Part shown: piece after piece, positions 18,701 to 27,846 of the stretch
Position numbering within the stretch: the first letter of the stretch is position 1
How the letters are laid out: the number at the start of each line of letters is the position of its first letter
DNA from: an uncultured Pantoea sp.
GTDB lineage: Bacteria > Pseudomonadota > Gammaproteobacteria > Enterobacterales > Enterobacteriaceae
Assembly: GCA_913778495.1 (NCBI GenBank)
Contig: CAJYVD010000035.1
Span: 85,228-149,227 of the forward strand
Length of the DNA stretch: 64,000 bases
Direction of reading: 5' to 3'
Notes under the pieces: generated by a model
Seen by the model: the letters and a program-made list of their open reading frames with translations, nothing else
What the model was told of the DNA's origin: nothing
Databases searched by the model: none
Made by a program: the position numbers and the translations under genes

Positions 18701-20641
18701 TCAGTTGAGGCTAAATCGCCCTACGGTCAGCGACAACTGCGCGGCCTGCTCTTCAAGGGAATTGGCCGCTGCTGACATCTCCTGCACCAGCGAAGCGTTC
18801 TGCTGCGTTGTGCCATCCATTTCATTCACCGCAATCGTGACCTGACTGATTCCGCGTGCTTGCTCATCGGATGCCGTGACGATCTCGCCGATGATCGCCC
18901 GCACGGAATGCACCGCACGCGTCATCTCCTGCATCGTTTTGCCCGCATCCTGCACTTGCTGCACGCCGCTTCCCACGCGCTGTGTCGACTCCTCGATCAG
19001 GGCGGCGATCTCTTTCACCGCGCTGGCGCTGCGCTGCGCCAGATTGCGCACCTCGCTGGCCACCACGGCAAAGCCACGACCTTGCTCACCCGCGCGCGCG
19101 GCTTCCACCGCCGCGTTGAGCGCCAGAATATTGGTCTGGAAGGCGATACTGTTGATCATGGTGGTGATATCGCCGATTTTTTTCGCACTGTCGTCGATCT
19201 GCGCCATGGTTTGCACTACCTCACCCACCAGCGTCTCGCCGCGGCTGGCGATTTGCGTGGCGTTCTCGGTGAGTTCCGTCGCCTGATGGGCATTACTGGC
19301 GTTGTGTTTAACCGTGGCGGTAATCTGCTCCATGCTGGCCGCGGTCTGCTCCAGCGCCGCCGCCTGCTGCTCGGTGCGTGACGCCAGGTTCAAGTTACCG
19401 CCGGCGATCTCTTCCGCACCGAGACGCACCGAGGCGCTGGCCTGCTGAATTTGCCCGACGATCTCTCGCAGTTGGTTCTGCATAGTGTGCAATGCGTAGA
19501 ACAGGCTGCTGGTATCGTGTGCGCCAATCGAAATGGTGTTGTCCAGCTTGCCCTCGGCCACCGCCAGCGCAATGGTGGCGGCCTCGCGCGGTTCGCCGCC
19601 AATCGGCCGCAGAACTTTACGGTTAAACACCCAGCCCAGCAAACCGCTTACCACCACAATGCTCACGACCACCATGATTACGGCGTAAATCAACTGCTGA
19701 CGCGCAGATGCCATAACGTTGCTAACCGGTGCGACCACGCCGAGATACCATTTCTCGCTGCTGTTGCCGATGGTAATGGGTTGCCAGGTCACCAGCGCAT
19801 TCTCACCGAGCAGCGCGTCGTGTTGCTCATAGACCGTGCTGCTGTAGCTGTGCGTGTCGCCCTGCCAGGCTTTAGAGGTCAGGTTTTTATCCGGATAAGA
19901 GACCACTTTGCCCGCGCTCGAGAGCAGCATGGCATAACCGGCGCCCTCCCACGGTTTGATGCTGTTCACTTTGGCCTGTAATGAGGCTAAAGAGATATCT
20001 GACGTCACAACGCCCCACAGTTTGCCGTTGCTGACAATCGGCGCGGCCACCGAGGTTAACAGGGTTGGCACCCCGTTATAGGCGTAGCTATAGGGTTCTA
20101 TGAGGGTGTCCTTGCGGGTTTTCTGCGGCACCAGATAATAATCGCCCTGGCCCGGCGTAAAGATCGACGTCAGCGGGTGCAGTGCGAATTTGCCGGCCTG
20201 ATCGCGATCGACGAAAAAGGCGTAGCGGCCTTTAGGGGCTTGGCCTGGCTTATCCGCAAATTCACCGTCGCGGCCATCAAACGCGTTTTCTTCAAAAATC
20301 ACGGAAATCGAGAGGTAATCAGGGTTGTCGCGCAGCGCTGAAATCATCAGCTTATTGCCCACCTGACGATCGGTAATCCCCGCTTCAGGCAGCCCGATCA
20401 GGCTGTGCCCGAGACCGTGCGCCACGTCGCGCGCATGCGTGAGTTCTTGCTGAATTTGTAGCGCTTGAGATTGGGCAATGGTTTGCAAATAGCGCGATGC
20501 CAGCGCTTTCTGTTCGCTGCTGGATTGCCAGCTCAGCATACCGATGGTCAGGGCGAAGCCCAGCGTGATGGTGATTGCGCCCGTCAGCAAGACCTGCGTG
20601 CGGGTACTCATACTTTTCTTATTGGCTTTCAGTGTGGCCAT
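18701..20641 (-). CDS. methyl-accepting chemotaxis protein with dCache sensor
   Basis: A 646-residue chemoreceptor: N-terminal helix (about 15-37), a large periplasmic dCache-type double-PAS sensor (about 40-310, with [21 protein letters not shown] typical of the membrane-distal Cache), a second helix (about 318-340), HAMP, and the signalling domain with [18 protein letters not shown]. Unlike the receptor at 344-1996, it ends [11 protein letters not shown] with no W-x-x-F docking pentapeptide, so adaptation would rely on other receptors. dCache domains bind amino acids, carboxylates or similar ligands, and the ligand here is unknown. Confidence 0.93.
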   Translation of the reverse strand: MATLKANKKSMSTRTQVLLTGAITITLGFALTIGMLSWQSSSEQKALASRYLQTIAQSQALQIQQELTHARDVAHGLGHSLIGLPEAGITDRQVGNKLMISALRDNPDYLSISVIFEENAFDGRDGEFADKPGQAPKGRYAFFVDRDQAGKFALHPLTSIFTPGQGDYYLVPQKTRKDTLIEPYSYAYNGVPTLLTSVAAPIVSNGKLWGVVTSDISLASLQAKVNSIKPWEGAGYAMLLSSAGKVVSYPDKNLTSKAWQGDTHSYSSTVYEQHDALLGENALVTWQPITIGNSSEKWYLGVVAPVSNVMASARQQLIYAVIMVVVSIVVVSGLLGWVFNRKVLRPIGGEPREAATIALAVAEGKLDNTISIGAHDTSSLFYALHTMQNQLREIVGQIQQASASVRLGAEEIAGGNLNLASRTEQQAAALEQTAASMEQITATVKHNASNAHQATELTENATQIASRGETLVGEVVQTMAQIDDSAKKIGDITTMINSIAFQTNILALNAAVEAARAGEQGRGFAVVASEVRNLAQRSASAVKEIAALIEESTQRVGSGVQQVQDAGKTMQEMTRAVHSVRAIIGEIVTASDEQARGISQVTIAVNEMDGTTQQNASLVQEMSAAANSLEEQAAQLSLTVGRFSLN

Positions 20642-20930
20642 GATGGCGCCCCCGGCGTTGAGACTTTCTTAAAAAAAAAGAACCACACCCTGTGCGCAAT
20701 AATCCCTTTGTTAGCTCTATCGGCCTGGGAGAAAAGAACTTGAAGCTCATGCCCGCTGAATTGGCCAGCGTGTGAAGCCGATCGTTGAACGCCCTATAAA
20801 TTGTGCGGCTTTGTGCGGCTTTCGCAGAGAACAACGCAGCGTGTTGATCTGGCGCAAGATCACACCGGGCAACAGGTGTCAGGGTAGCGTTATGGGCGCA
20901 CGGCGCTGCAGCGAGAAGAGGAAAAAAGAG

Positions 20931-21035
20931 ATGGCAGGAAAAATGGGTTTAACGGGCGTGATGGTGGTGTGGCTGGTCTACGTGGCGTGGATGGTTAGCT
21001 ACTATTCCGGGACCTTTTCACTATTTAGCCACTAA
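20931..21035 (+). CDS. small single-pass membrane protein
   Basis: A 34-codon gene (ATG 20931) preceded by AGAGGAAAAAAGAG and followed at once by a strong terminator, two signs of a real gene. The product is mostly one hydrophobic helix, GVMVVWLVYVAWMV, and ends SLFSH. I recognise no family. Confidence 0.55.
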   Translation: MAGKMGLTGVMVVWLVYVAWMVSYYSGTFSLFSH

Positions 21036-21038
21036 TAA

Positions 21039-21064
21039 AAATCCCGGCCTGGCCGGGATTTTTA
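21039..21064. terminator. bidirectional intrinsic terminator
   Basis: AAAAATCCCGGCC and GGCCGGGATTTTT flank a minimal loop, with A and T tracts. It serves both the 34-codon gene and the convergent yebG gene. Confidence 0.85.
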
Positions 21065-21077
21065 TTACGCGCGGTAC

Positions 21078-21419
21078 TTACGCCGCTTTGACGCTGCGCA
21101 CGCGCTTCTCAGGCGTTGCAGAGGCAGAGTGCTCATCGTGATCTGACACAGCGGCGGTGTCATCTGCCGCGCTTTTTGCCGCTTCCGGCAGTTTGCTGGT
21201 GCGCAGAATATGCTGCACCGCGTCTTTTTGTTCAGCTAACAGCAGGCCTAACGCTTCGGCCTGAGCTTCGCCCATTTCCGGCTGTTGCTGTTGCAGCCAA
21301 TCGGTGAAGGCGTCCGCCATGTCGAGCATTTTGTCCCAGGCATCCGCGTCTTTTTTATTGGCAAACGTCATTTTTTCTTCACCCTTTCTGACCACAACAA
21401 ATTTGGTTTCGACTGCCAT
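21078..21419 (-). CDS. yebG: SOS-regulated protein YebG
   Basis: A 113-residue homologue of E. coli YebG, a DNA-damage-inducible protein of unknown biochemical role. The N-terminal 75 residues follow the family closely (MAVETKFVVVRKGEEKMTF, DADAWDKMLDMAD, LLLAEQKDAV, LRTSKLPE). The tail is longer and low-complexity. A LexA box lies 16 bp upstream of the ATG. The neighbouring upstream genes on the same strand are the SIR2/HAM1-like pair, 72 bp away. Confidence 0.93.
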   Translation of the reverse strand: MAVETKFVVVRKGEEKMTFANKKDADAWDKMLDMADAFTDWLQQQQPEMGEAQAEALGLLLAEQKDAVQHILRTSKLPEAAKSAADDTAAVSDHDEHSASATPEKRVRSVKAA

Positions 21420-21434
21420 GATGCACCTCGTTAA

Positions 21435-21450
21435 CTGTATTTATATACAG
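21435..21450. promoter_or_regulatory. LexA box
   Basis: CTGTATTTATATACAG is a near-perfect CTG-N10-CAG SOS operator directly upstream of yebG. It lies in the 72-bp gap after the SIR2 gene. Confidence 0.92.
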
Positions 21451-21491
21451 TATAATTCATGTCCACTTTGCACGGCAATGCTTTTCTGCCG

Positions 21492-22286
21492 TTATGCCAA
21501 TAATTCCGTCAGGAAGTCCGCCAGCGCCTTACGAGGATCGTCCTCTTCTGACACGATCATTTCAATTCCCCACTGCCCCAGCACCTCTTTCGCCACCGGA
21601 TTGTTGCGGTTAGTGAACAGATAGGACTTCGGCCGCGCACTCGCCAACCCGGTGCGGTTCCACATTTTGGTCAGCCGATAGAACAGCAGGCGGATGTTAA
21701 AATCACTGATGCTGTAGCCGACGAAGAGCACGGAGTTGCCCATCACGTCGTGCGTCAATTTAATGTCGAGCGGCGAGTCGAAATAGAGGCGCTCAAAGTA
21801 GCTGCTTTCATCGAGCACAATCGAGGTGTCATCGTCGAAATCACCGTGCAGCTTGATGATGTGGCGTTTTTCTTCCGTCAGCGACACCAAATCCGCCGCG
21901 TTGGCCACTTTGCTATAGGGAACGTTATGCGCCTCGTGCGCCATCTCCAACCAGCGATCGTAATTCGTGGTATAAATGCGCGAAAAATTGCCCTGGGTGA
22001 TCATGGTGTGAATTTCTGAACTGCGCACATCAATATCCGGACGATGCCACTCGCGATCCATCCAGCTTCGTAGCGGCCCTAACGACCCTTTACGCTGCTT
22101 GTAATACTCCGCCAGCGAAAGATGGGTGCCATAGCTGTTGAAGATTTTTGGATCGTATCCCAGCTCTTGCGCCAGATGCGCGATGAGTTCGTGCCATTCA
22201 GGCAGGCCAAAGTTGCGTGAAATGCCGGCGCCGGCAAATAAAATCAGTTTGCCGGCTTCATAGGCGCGTTTCAGTTCCGGTTTCAT
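21492..22286 (-). CDS. SIR2-family NADase-like protein (KomC-like)
   Basis: A 264-residue stand-alone SIR2 domain, the effector fold that cleaves NAD+ in several bacterial immune systems. The nucleotide-binding GAG-I-S lies at 19-23, TTNYD with the conserved Asn at 106-110, the catalytic-type His in KLHGD at 147, and VGYSISD at 189-195, so the active site looks intact. The start at 22286 forms an ATGA overlap with the upstream HAM1-like gene, so the two are translationally coupled. That pairing resembles KomB/KomC of the Kongming anti-phage system, in which a nucleotide signal activates NAD+ depletion. Function here is inferred, not shown. Confidence 0.87.
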   Translation of the reverse strand: MKPELKRAYEAGKLILFAGAGISRNFGLPEWHELIAHLAQELGYDPKIFNSYGTHLSLAEYYKQRKGSLGPLRSWMDREWHRPDIDVRSSEIHTMITQGNFSRIYTTNYDRWLEMAHEAHNVPYSKVANAADLVSLTEEKRHIIKLHGDFDDDTSIVLDESSYFERLYFDSPLDIKLTHDVMGNSVLFVGYSISDFNIRLLFYRLTKMWNRTGLASARPKSYLFTNRNNPVAKEVLGQWGIEMIVSEEDDPRKALADFLTELLA

Positions 22287-22855
22287 GCCAGCCCCCGCGA
22301 GGTTTTGAGAAAATTGGCAAAGCAATCCAGTGCCAGTCGCCGCATCGAAATTTCATTTTTTAGTTCACCCATTTCGGCAAACGTTTGTGTGTGCCCTTCG
22401 GGGATGAACACGCAATCCCATTGAAACTCGCGCGGGCCTGCGGGTTCGGGCGCAATGGTACCGCGCAGTTGCCCTTCAAACTGATACATTTTGCGGCCGT
22501 CGCAGTAGCCCAATACGGTTTTGGCTGTTACCCAGGGCGTTTCTAAACCGCGCACCAGCTTGGTAAAGCGTTCGGCATCCAAACGGCTCCAGAAGATGCG
22601 CGTCAGTCCGGCAGGCAGGCCATTCAATCCATCCAGATAAAGTCCTGTGTGCTCGACAAACAACGGTCTACCGATAATGGAAAAAGCCTTAGTCAGCTTG
22701 TCACGCACCAGCTCCAGTTCATTTTCCGTCTGAATTTCTTCTATGCGGCGGGCGATAGGAACCACTTCAACGCCCACCGGTTCCAGAATGGTCCTGACTT
22801 CGGCGAGCTTGAGTTCGTTGGCGGAGAGAAAACGTATTTTCATTGCAGTGGTCAT
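22283..22855 (-). CDS. HAM1/RdgB-like protein with altered catalytic residues (KomB-like)
   Basis: A 190-residue protein with the fold of the non-canonical purine NTP pyrophosphatases RdgB/ITPA. The nucleotide-binding S-A-N-x-x-K-x-x-E is at 11-19. The motif that reads DDSGL in RdgB is EHTGL at 68-72 here, with His69 replacing the catalytic Asp, and the conserved SHR near the C-terminus is SMR (170-172). It may therefore bind (d)ITP-like nucleotides without hydrolysing them, as a sensor. It overlaps the downstream SIR2 gene by 4 bp. Kongming KomB/KomC show the same pairing. Start 22855 or 22843 (fifth codon). Confidence 0.85.
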   Translation of the reverse strand: MTTAMKIRFLSANELKLAEVRTILEPVGVEVVPIARRIEEIQTENELELVRDKLTKAFSIIGRPLFVEHTGLYLDGLNGLPAGLTRIFWSRLDAERFTKLVRGLETPWVTAKTVLGYCDGRKMYQFEGQLRGTIAPEPAGPREFQWDCVFIPEGHTQTFAEMGELKNEISMRRLALDCFANFLKTSRGLA

Positions 22856-23250
22856 TTCACATAAGTGACAAAAAGCGCACGATTGAGATGAGGCGTATTA
22901 CGCAGCGCGCATTGAAAGATATAGGGTTATCTTAGCGTCTGAAGCGGTGGCTGGAAAGGCAGCGTCCGGATGATACGCGCCTTCAACGTAAACAGTGCCA
23001 AACGCCTCTTGCGGTAACGGGCCATTAGGTAAGCATGGCACTTTAAAAAACCGGATAAAAGTGTATTAGCCACGCGACCCTTCATTCTTTAATTCAAATT
23101 AGAATGGCATGCATCGCGCGCTATCTCAAATTTGCTCATAGGCGCAAAAACCAGAAAATTCGCAACAAACAAATATGACAACGGCTGCGCTTTTATTTAA
23201 GATGAGCCCTTGCCAATTAGGTCGTCTCATTACAACACTGAGAAGCGCTC
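22856..23250. other. divergent intergenic region between HAM1-like and EAL genes
   Basis: No gene is seen. It must hold promoters for the leftward HAM1-SIR2 pair and the rightward EAL gene. I found no convincing LexA or Fur box and no strong palindrome. Confidence 0.5.
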
Positions 23251-24615
23251 ATGATCCCCTTTATACGCTCCCGCTATTCCATGTTGCGCAACCTGCCTTA
23301 CGTGTTTAAAGGCAACAGCATTGAAAAGAAACTCCGCGCCACGCTATTAATTGCCGGTGTCTCAACTGCGTTTGCTGGCATCTACATGGTGTGGTGGAAC
23401 AGTCTGCATCAAAATACCATCACGGCGTTTTTATATTGCATCAGCACCACGTTGGGGTTCTATATCTGCCGCGTGGCTTTCCTCAATCATTTGCAGCGCA
23501 ATCTTTATATTACTGTCCATGCATTATTGATTGCGATCATTATCTTTTTGCTTTTTGACAATAATCACCCCTCGCAAAAGCTCTCAGAATATAATTACCT
23601 TTTGGCACTCACGGTGGGATCAGCCCTGGTGCTACGTCAGCAAACGCGCTATTTAAATAAAGTTTTTCCTGTTATTTGTCTCTGCTGCTACCTGTTTTTT
23701 ATTCTCACTGGCACCGTCTGGCAGCAAGGCGCGTTTCACGCGCACATCATGCAGGATCCGGGTGTTTACTTTGTAAATAGCATTGTGCCGATGGTCGCGC
23801 TGCTGTTGACGGCTTTCACGCTGCGCGGCAGCTATACCGAAACGGACCTCATTAAACAGGAGCTGTCGCACGCCATTAATAAACAGCAGCTCGATCTTTA
23901 CTATCAGCCGCAAGTGGACGTCGAAAAACACGTTATTGGTTTTGAAATCCTCCTGCGCTGGAAACATCCCGCCAAAGGGTTTATTTCGCCAGAAGTGTTT
24001 ATTCCCGTGGCGGAGAAAAGCGGGTTAATTATTGCCATCGGTAATTGGGTAATGGAAAGAACCTTTCAACAAATAGCCGCCTGGGAACGTCAATTCCCGC
24101 TTAAAAATTTGGTTTTCTCGATAAATATTAGCCCTCTTCAACTAATGCATCGCGACTTCACCCAGGATACGCTGTTACTGCTGGCGCAGTATAAAATTCG
24201 TCCCGAGCGCATAAAATTTGAGATCACCGAAACCACCTTTATTTACGATCAGAAACGCATTGCCGCGGTAATTCAGCACTTCAGTGATTTAGGAATTAAA
24301 TGGGCTATTGATGATTTTGGCGTGGGATACTCTTCGTTGAAATCCCTCAGTGACTTCGCCATCGACGATATCAAAATCGATAAGTCGCTGATCATGCATC
24401 TCTTTGATAACGAATCGACGGCGATTGTGGTAAATAAAACCATTGAATTATCACGCGCTATGGGTTTGAACGTTCTGGCGGAAGGTATCGAAAGCGAAGA
24501 CTGTTTTGAATACCTCCGTGAGAAAGGATGCCATCTATTCCAGGGATATCATTTTGCACGTCCGCTGCCGGTTAATGACGCGCTGCTGTGGATTAAAAAA
24601 GCGGTGGTGCAGTGA
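23251..24615 (+). CDS. membrane-bound EAL-domain c-di-GMP phosphodiesterase
   Basis: A 454-residue protein with about six N-terminal membrane helices (residues about 28-190, a MASE-like sensor) and a C-terminal EAL domain (about 205-450). The catalytic and metal-binding motifs are all present: GFEILLRWKHP, INISPLQL, FEITETTF, AIDDFGVGYSSLKSL, DDIKIDKSLI and NVLAEGIES. It should hydrolyse c-di-GMP and promote motility over biofilm. No GGDEF domain is attached. It is monocistronic and divergent from the HAM1-SIR2 pair. Confidence 0.93.
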   Translation: MIPFIRSRYSMLRNLPYVFKGNSIEKKLRATLLIAGVSTAFAGIYMVWWNSLHQNTITAFLYCISTTLGFYICRVAFLNHLQRNLYITVHALLIAIIIFLLFDNNHPSQKLSEYNYLLALTVGSALVLRQQTRYLNKVFPVICLCCYLFFILTGTVWQQGAFHAHIMQDPGVYFVNSIVPMVALLLTAFTLRGSYTETDLIKQELSHAINKQQLDLYYQPQVDVEKHVIGFEILLRWKHPAKGFISPEVFIPVAEKSGLIIAIGNWVMERTFQQIAAWERQFPLKNLVFSINISPLQLMHRDFTQDTLLLLAQYKIRPERIKFEITETTFIYDQKRIAAVIQHFSDLGIKWAIDDFGVGYSSLKSLSDFAIDDIKIDKSLIMHLFDNESTAIVVNKTIELSRAMGLNVLAEGIESEDCFEYLREKGCHLFQGYHFARPLPVNDALLWIKKAVVQ

Positions 24616-24643
24616 CTGCGCGCGGAATGCGGCAGTCACTGCA
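24608..24643. repeat. 12-bp perfect inverted repeat overlapping the EAL stop
   Basis: TGCAGTGACTGC pairs with GCAGTCACTGCA around a 12-base loop. The stem covers the stop codon of the EAL gene. No T-tract follows, so it may be an mRNA 3' stabiliser rather than a terminator. Confidence 0.6.
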
Positions 24644-24696
24644 GCGGCGTCAATGACCGATCCTCGCGCCGCATCAAGCGACCACTGAGCAGGCGA

Positions 24697-25599
24697 TCAT
24701 GGGGCGATGCTGGCCGGCGGATTAATTTGCGAATGCGCAACGGCTTCCTGCTGTTCACCCCAGCGCGTGAGCACCTGTTGGTACTGCCCTCCCTGAATAG
24801 TGCCTTCAATGGCCTTCTGCAACGCTGCCACTAAGCCGTTGCCCTTTTTGGTCGTCACCGCCACCCATGCGCGGTACGGGCCTTGGCCAACCACTTTCGT
24901 TTGCCCGCGCGAAGCCGCTTTCCACGCGGCCATGGCTTGCGGCCCAAAGGTGGCGTCCGCGCGGCCCGCCAGTAGCGTCAGCGTGGCTGAGGCCTCATCG
25001 CTAAGATAAATCGGCTGCACGGCGGCAAGGCCATTCGCCCGATTTTCGGCATCCCAGGCCAGCAGAATTTTCTCCTGATTGGTTCCCGATCCCACGATAA
25101 TGCGCTTGCCGGCAATGTCCTCACGGCGCGAAATGGCAGTGATAGCGCTATCCGCCTTCACCGCAAACGCATGGTGATCGGCACGGTAGGTCGCGAAATC
25201 AAAGCTCTGCTTACGCGCCTCCGTCACCGCAATATTAAACATCGCCACATCGTAGCGTCCGGCACGGATGCCCAACGGCCAATCTTCCCACGCCGCAGGC
25301 ACCAGCTTGAGCTTAAGCCCCAGGCTCTCCGCCAGCAGCCGGGCGATGTCCGGATCGCTGCCAATCAAGGTTTTATTATCGGATGACCACAGCGCAATGG
25401 GCGGCGAATTATTCGCCGCCGTGGCCACGGTCAAATATCCCGGCTGCACAAATGGGAAATGGGCAGGGATCAGTGCGATAGCCCCAGGATTAGCCACGGT
25501 GTGGATCGGCGTTTCGTTCTGCCTGACGTCCAATGCAGCCTCAGCAGAGAGCGGTGCGCACCACAGCACCGCCCACGCAATTGCCTTCACGCGCCGCAT
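24697..25599 (-). CDS. periplasmic amino-acid-type ABC binding protein (second copy)
   Basis: A 300-residue periplasmic binding protein of the polar amino acid family (SBP_bac_3): signal peptide (cleavage probably after SAEA near residue 22), PGYLTVATAANNSPP, GSDPDIARLLAESLGLKLKL and GTNQEKILLAWD. It is clearly paralogous to the binding protein at 27847-28779, with the same unusual segments (NETPIHT..., WEDWPLG, SGTNQE). The start overlaps the ATPase stop. It is the last gene of the LLM/GNAT/ABC operon, and the two binding proteins may serve related substrates. Confidence 0.9.
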   Translation of the reverse strand: MRRVKAIAWAVLWCAPLSAEAALDVRQNETPIHTVANPGAIALIPAHFPFVQPGYLTVATAANNSPPIALWSSDNKTLIGSDPDIARLLAESLGLKLKLVPAAWEDWPLGIRAGRYDVAMFNIAVTEARKQSFDFATYRADHHAFAVKADSAITAISRREDIAGKRIIVGSGTNQEKILLAWDAENRANGLAAVQPIYLSDEASATLTLLAGRADATFGPQAMAAWKAASRGQTKVVGQGPYRAWVAVTTKKGNGLVAALQKAIEGTIQGGQYQQVLTRWGEQQEAVAHSQINPPASIAP

Positions 25600-26408
25600 C
25601 ACAGCACCTTTGACAGAAAACGGCGAGTGCGCTCGTGGCGCGGATGATTGAGCACCTGGTGCGTGCTGCCCTGTTCGATAATGCGGCCATCGTCCATGAA
25701 TACCACGTTATCCGCCACTTCTCGGGCAAAGCCGATCTCGTGGGTGACCACCACCAGCGTGGTCCCCGATCGGGCGAGCGCTTTTATTACATCCAGCACC
25801 TCACCGACCCGCTCCGGGTCGAGGGCGGAGGTGGGCTCGTCAAACAGCATTACACGCGGGTTAAGCATCAGGGCGCGCGCTATGGCGATACGCTGCTGTT
25901 GGCCCCCTGATAAGTGGCGCGGCCACGCCTGCGCTTTGTGGCGCAGCCCCACGCTTTCCAGCAGCCTATCGGCCCGCGCCAGCGCGGCTTCACGGGTCAA
26001 CTGCCGGTGAGCAATGGGCGCTTCTATCAGGTTTTCCAGCACCGTCATGTGCGGGAAAAGATTAAAATTCTGGAACACATAGCCCACGTTGATGCGCTGA
26101 CGCAAAATGGCGTGCTCTTTAAGCGCGTAAAGTTTATCGCCGCGCCGCTGGTAGCCGATGTATTCATCGTCGATCTGAATAAACCCGGCGTCGACCCGCT
26201 CAAGGTGATTAAGGGTACGCAGCAGCGTGGTTTTTCCTGAACCGGAGGGACCGAGGATAACCGTGACCGAGCCGGGCGCCAGCGTCAGTGAAATGTTATC
26301 CAACGCCAGGTGTTTGCCATACCATTTGCTCACGCCGGTGAGCGTCACTGCCCCCGTCGCGGCAACGGGCGCGGCGTCGAACGCGCGATAATCAAAGGCT
26401 TCTGACAT
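25599..26408 (-). CDS. amino-acid ABC transporter ATPase
   Basis: A 269-residue ATPase of the GlnQ/HisP type, with Walker [15 protein letters not shown]-loop, signature [15 protein letters not shown] and Walker [15 protein letters not shown]. The start at 26408 follows CAGGAGCTTGATC, and a longer frame to 26510 lies antisense to the permease end. It overlaps the permease by 17 bp and the downstream binding protein at its stop. With the permease it should form the importer of the operon. Confidence 0.95.
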   Translation of the reverse strand: MSEAFDYRAFDAAPVAATGAVTLTGVSKWYGKHLALDNISLTLAPGSVTVILGPSGSGKTTLLRTLNHLERVDAGFIQIDDEYIGYQRRGDKLYALKEHAILRQRINVGYVFQNFNLFPHMTVLENLIEAPIAHRQLTREAALARADRLLESVGLRHKAQAWPRHLSGGQQQRIAIARALMLNPRVMLFDEPTSALDPERVGEVLDVIKALARSGTTLVVVTHEIGFAREVADNVVFMDDGRIIEQGSTHQVLNHPRHERTRRFLSKVL

Positions 26409-27312
26409 GATCAAGCTCCTGTTGTTCTGGGGACTGCACACGATTACGCCACGGGCGCCAGCGCGTGATTTGGACATCCTGCACGACGCTGCGCGCCAGC
26501 CAGCGCTCAACGCTGTGCTGCAGCAGTGACAGTACGGTCGTGATGATCAAATACCAGGCCGCCCCAACCATCAGTAACGGGATCACTTGCTGGGTACGGT
26601 TGTAAATCATCTGGATGGTGTAAAACAGCTCCGGCATCGCCAGTACGTACACCACGGAGGTGCCTTTGGCGAGGCTAATGATCTCATTGAAGGTGGTGGG
26701 GATAATGGCGCGTAACGCCTGCGGCAGAATAATACGGAAAGTGCGACGGGACGCGGAAAGCCCCAGCGCCGATGCCGCCTCAAACTGCCCGTGATCTACC
26801 CCTAAAAAACCGCCGCGGATAATTTCAGCGCTATAGGCGCTCTGCACCAGCGTCAAGCCAATGACCGCCGCAGGAAACTGCCCGAGCACGTTAATGGTCG
26901 GGAAGTGGCCCCATGACAGCGCGGTAAACGGGATGCCCAGCGACAAGGTATCGTAGAGATAAGAAAAGTTGTACAGCACGATCAGGACCACAATCAGCGG
27001 GAGTGAGCGGAACAGCCAGATATAGCCGAACGCAAGCCAGCTTAATAGCCAAGAAGAGGACAAGCGCGCCAACGCCAGCAGACCGCCTAACAACAGGCTT
27101 AACACCGTGCCGCAGAGCGTGAGCAGCAGCGTTTGCCCGAGGCCGCTGAGGATGACCGGATCAAAAAACCAGCGGGCAAACACCGCCCATTCCCAGCGTG
27201 GATTAAAGGCCACCGAGTCCACCACCGAGGCGAGAATAAACAGCGCCGCCGCTGCCCCGACAATCCGACCGGGATAGCGCGCCGGGACCACCGTTAACGA
27301 TTCATGTTGCAT
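26392..27312 (-). CDS. amino-acid ABC transporter permease
   Basis: A 306-residue permease of the His/Glu/Gln/Arg/opine family, with helices around residues 20-40, 60-95, 105-130 and later. The EAA loop is in the segment [25 protein letters not shown] 27312 has AAGGAG eight bases upstream. It probably forms a homodimer with the adjacent ATPase. It follows the GNAT gene by 10 bp on the same strand. Confidence 0.93.
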   Translation of the reverse strand: MQHESLTVVPARYPGRIVGAAAALFILASVVDSVAFNPRWEWAVFARWFFDPVILSGLGQTLLLTLCGTVLSLLLGGLLALARLSSSWLLSWLAFGYIWLFRSLPLIVVLIVLYNFSYLYDTLSLGIPFTALSWGHFPTINVLGQFPAAVIGLTLVQSAYSAEIIRGGFLGVDHGQFEAASALGLSASRRTFRIILPQALRAIIPTTFNEIISLAKGTSVVYVLAMPELFYTIQMIYNRTQQVIPLLMVGAAWYLIITTVLSLLQHSVERWLARSVVQDVQITRWRPWRNRVQSPEQQELDHVRSL

Positions 27313-27322
27313 GTGCTTCTCC

Positions 27323-27835
27323 TTAGCTGGCCTGCGCCACGTGGAATCCATCCAGCACTTTTAAAAAGCGCAGGCGACCATCGTGCGGCGGTTGACCGTA
27401 AATCTCCATGTCCTCACGCAGCGTAAATTGCGGCTGATAACCGTGACCGATATAGAGCTGTACGGCCTCTGGCTGGCGGAAGCCGGTGGTCAGATAAACG
27501 GACTGATAGCCTGCGCGCTGCGCGCGGCGCTCCAACTCTTCAAGCACCCGTAGCGCCAGGCCCTGGCGGCGCAGGTCGCGGCGCGTCCAAATGCGTTTCA
27601 GCTCAGCCGTCACGGCGTCGTAAGGTTTGTAGGCGCCCATCGCAATGACCTCGCCGTCGCGCTCCAGCACGATAAACAGTCCGTGCGGGGGCAGATAGCG
27701 CTCGCTGGACTCCACCTCCCGATCGCCCTCGAAATAATCGCCGTAGCGGGCGGCATATTCGCCAAAGAGACCGCTCAATATCGGCGCTAATTCCGGTGCG
27801 TCTGGATGCACTTCTCGAAACTGAGTCTGGCTCAT
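27323..27835 (-). CDS. GNAT-family N-acetyltransferase of the organosulfur operon
   Basis: A 170-residue GNAT acetyltransferase with motif A ELKRIWTRRDLRRQGLALRVL and a Q-P-E-A-V-Q-L-Y motif B. It lies between the binding-protein and permease genes, with 11 bp on each side. In Bacillus the equivalent gene of the yxe operon (YxeL) N-acetylates S-(2-succino)cysteine before a flavin monooxygenase cleaves it. The same job on an S-alkyl-cysteine is the leading inference here. Confidence 0.85.
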   Translation of the reverse strand: MSQTQFREVHPDAPELAPILSGLFGEYAARYGDYFEGDREVESSERYLPPHGLFIVLERDGEVIAMGAYKPYDAVTAELKRIWTRRDLRRQGLALRVLEELERRAQRAGYQSVYLTTGFRQPEAVQLYIGHGYQPQFTLREDMEIYGQPPHDGRLRFLKVLDGFHVAQAS

Positions 27836-27846
27836 GTTCTCTCTCC

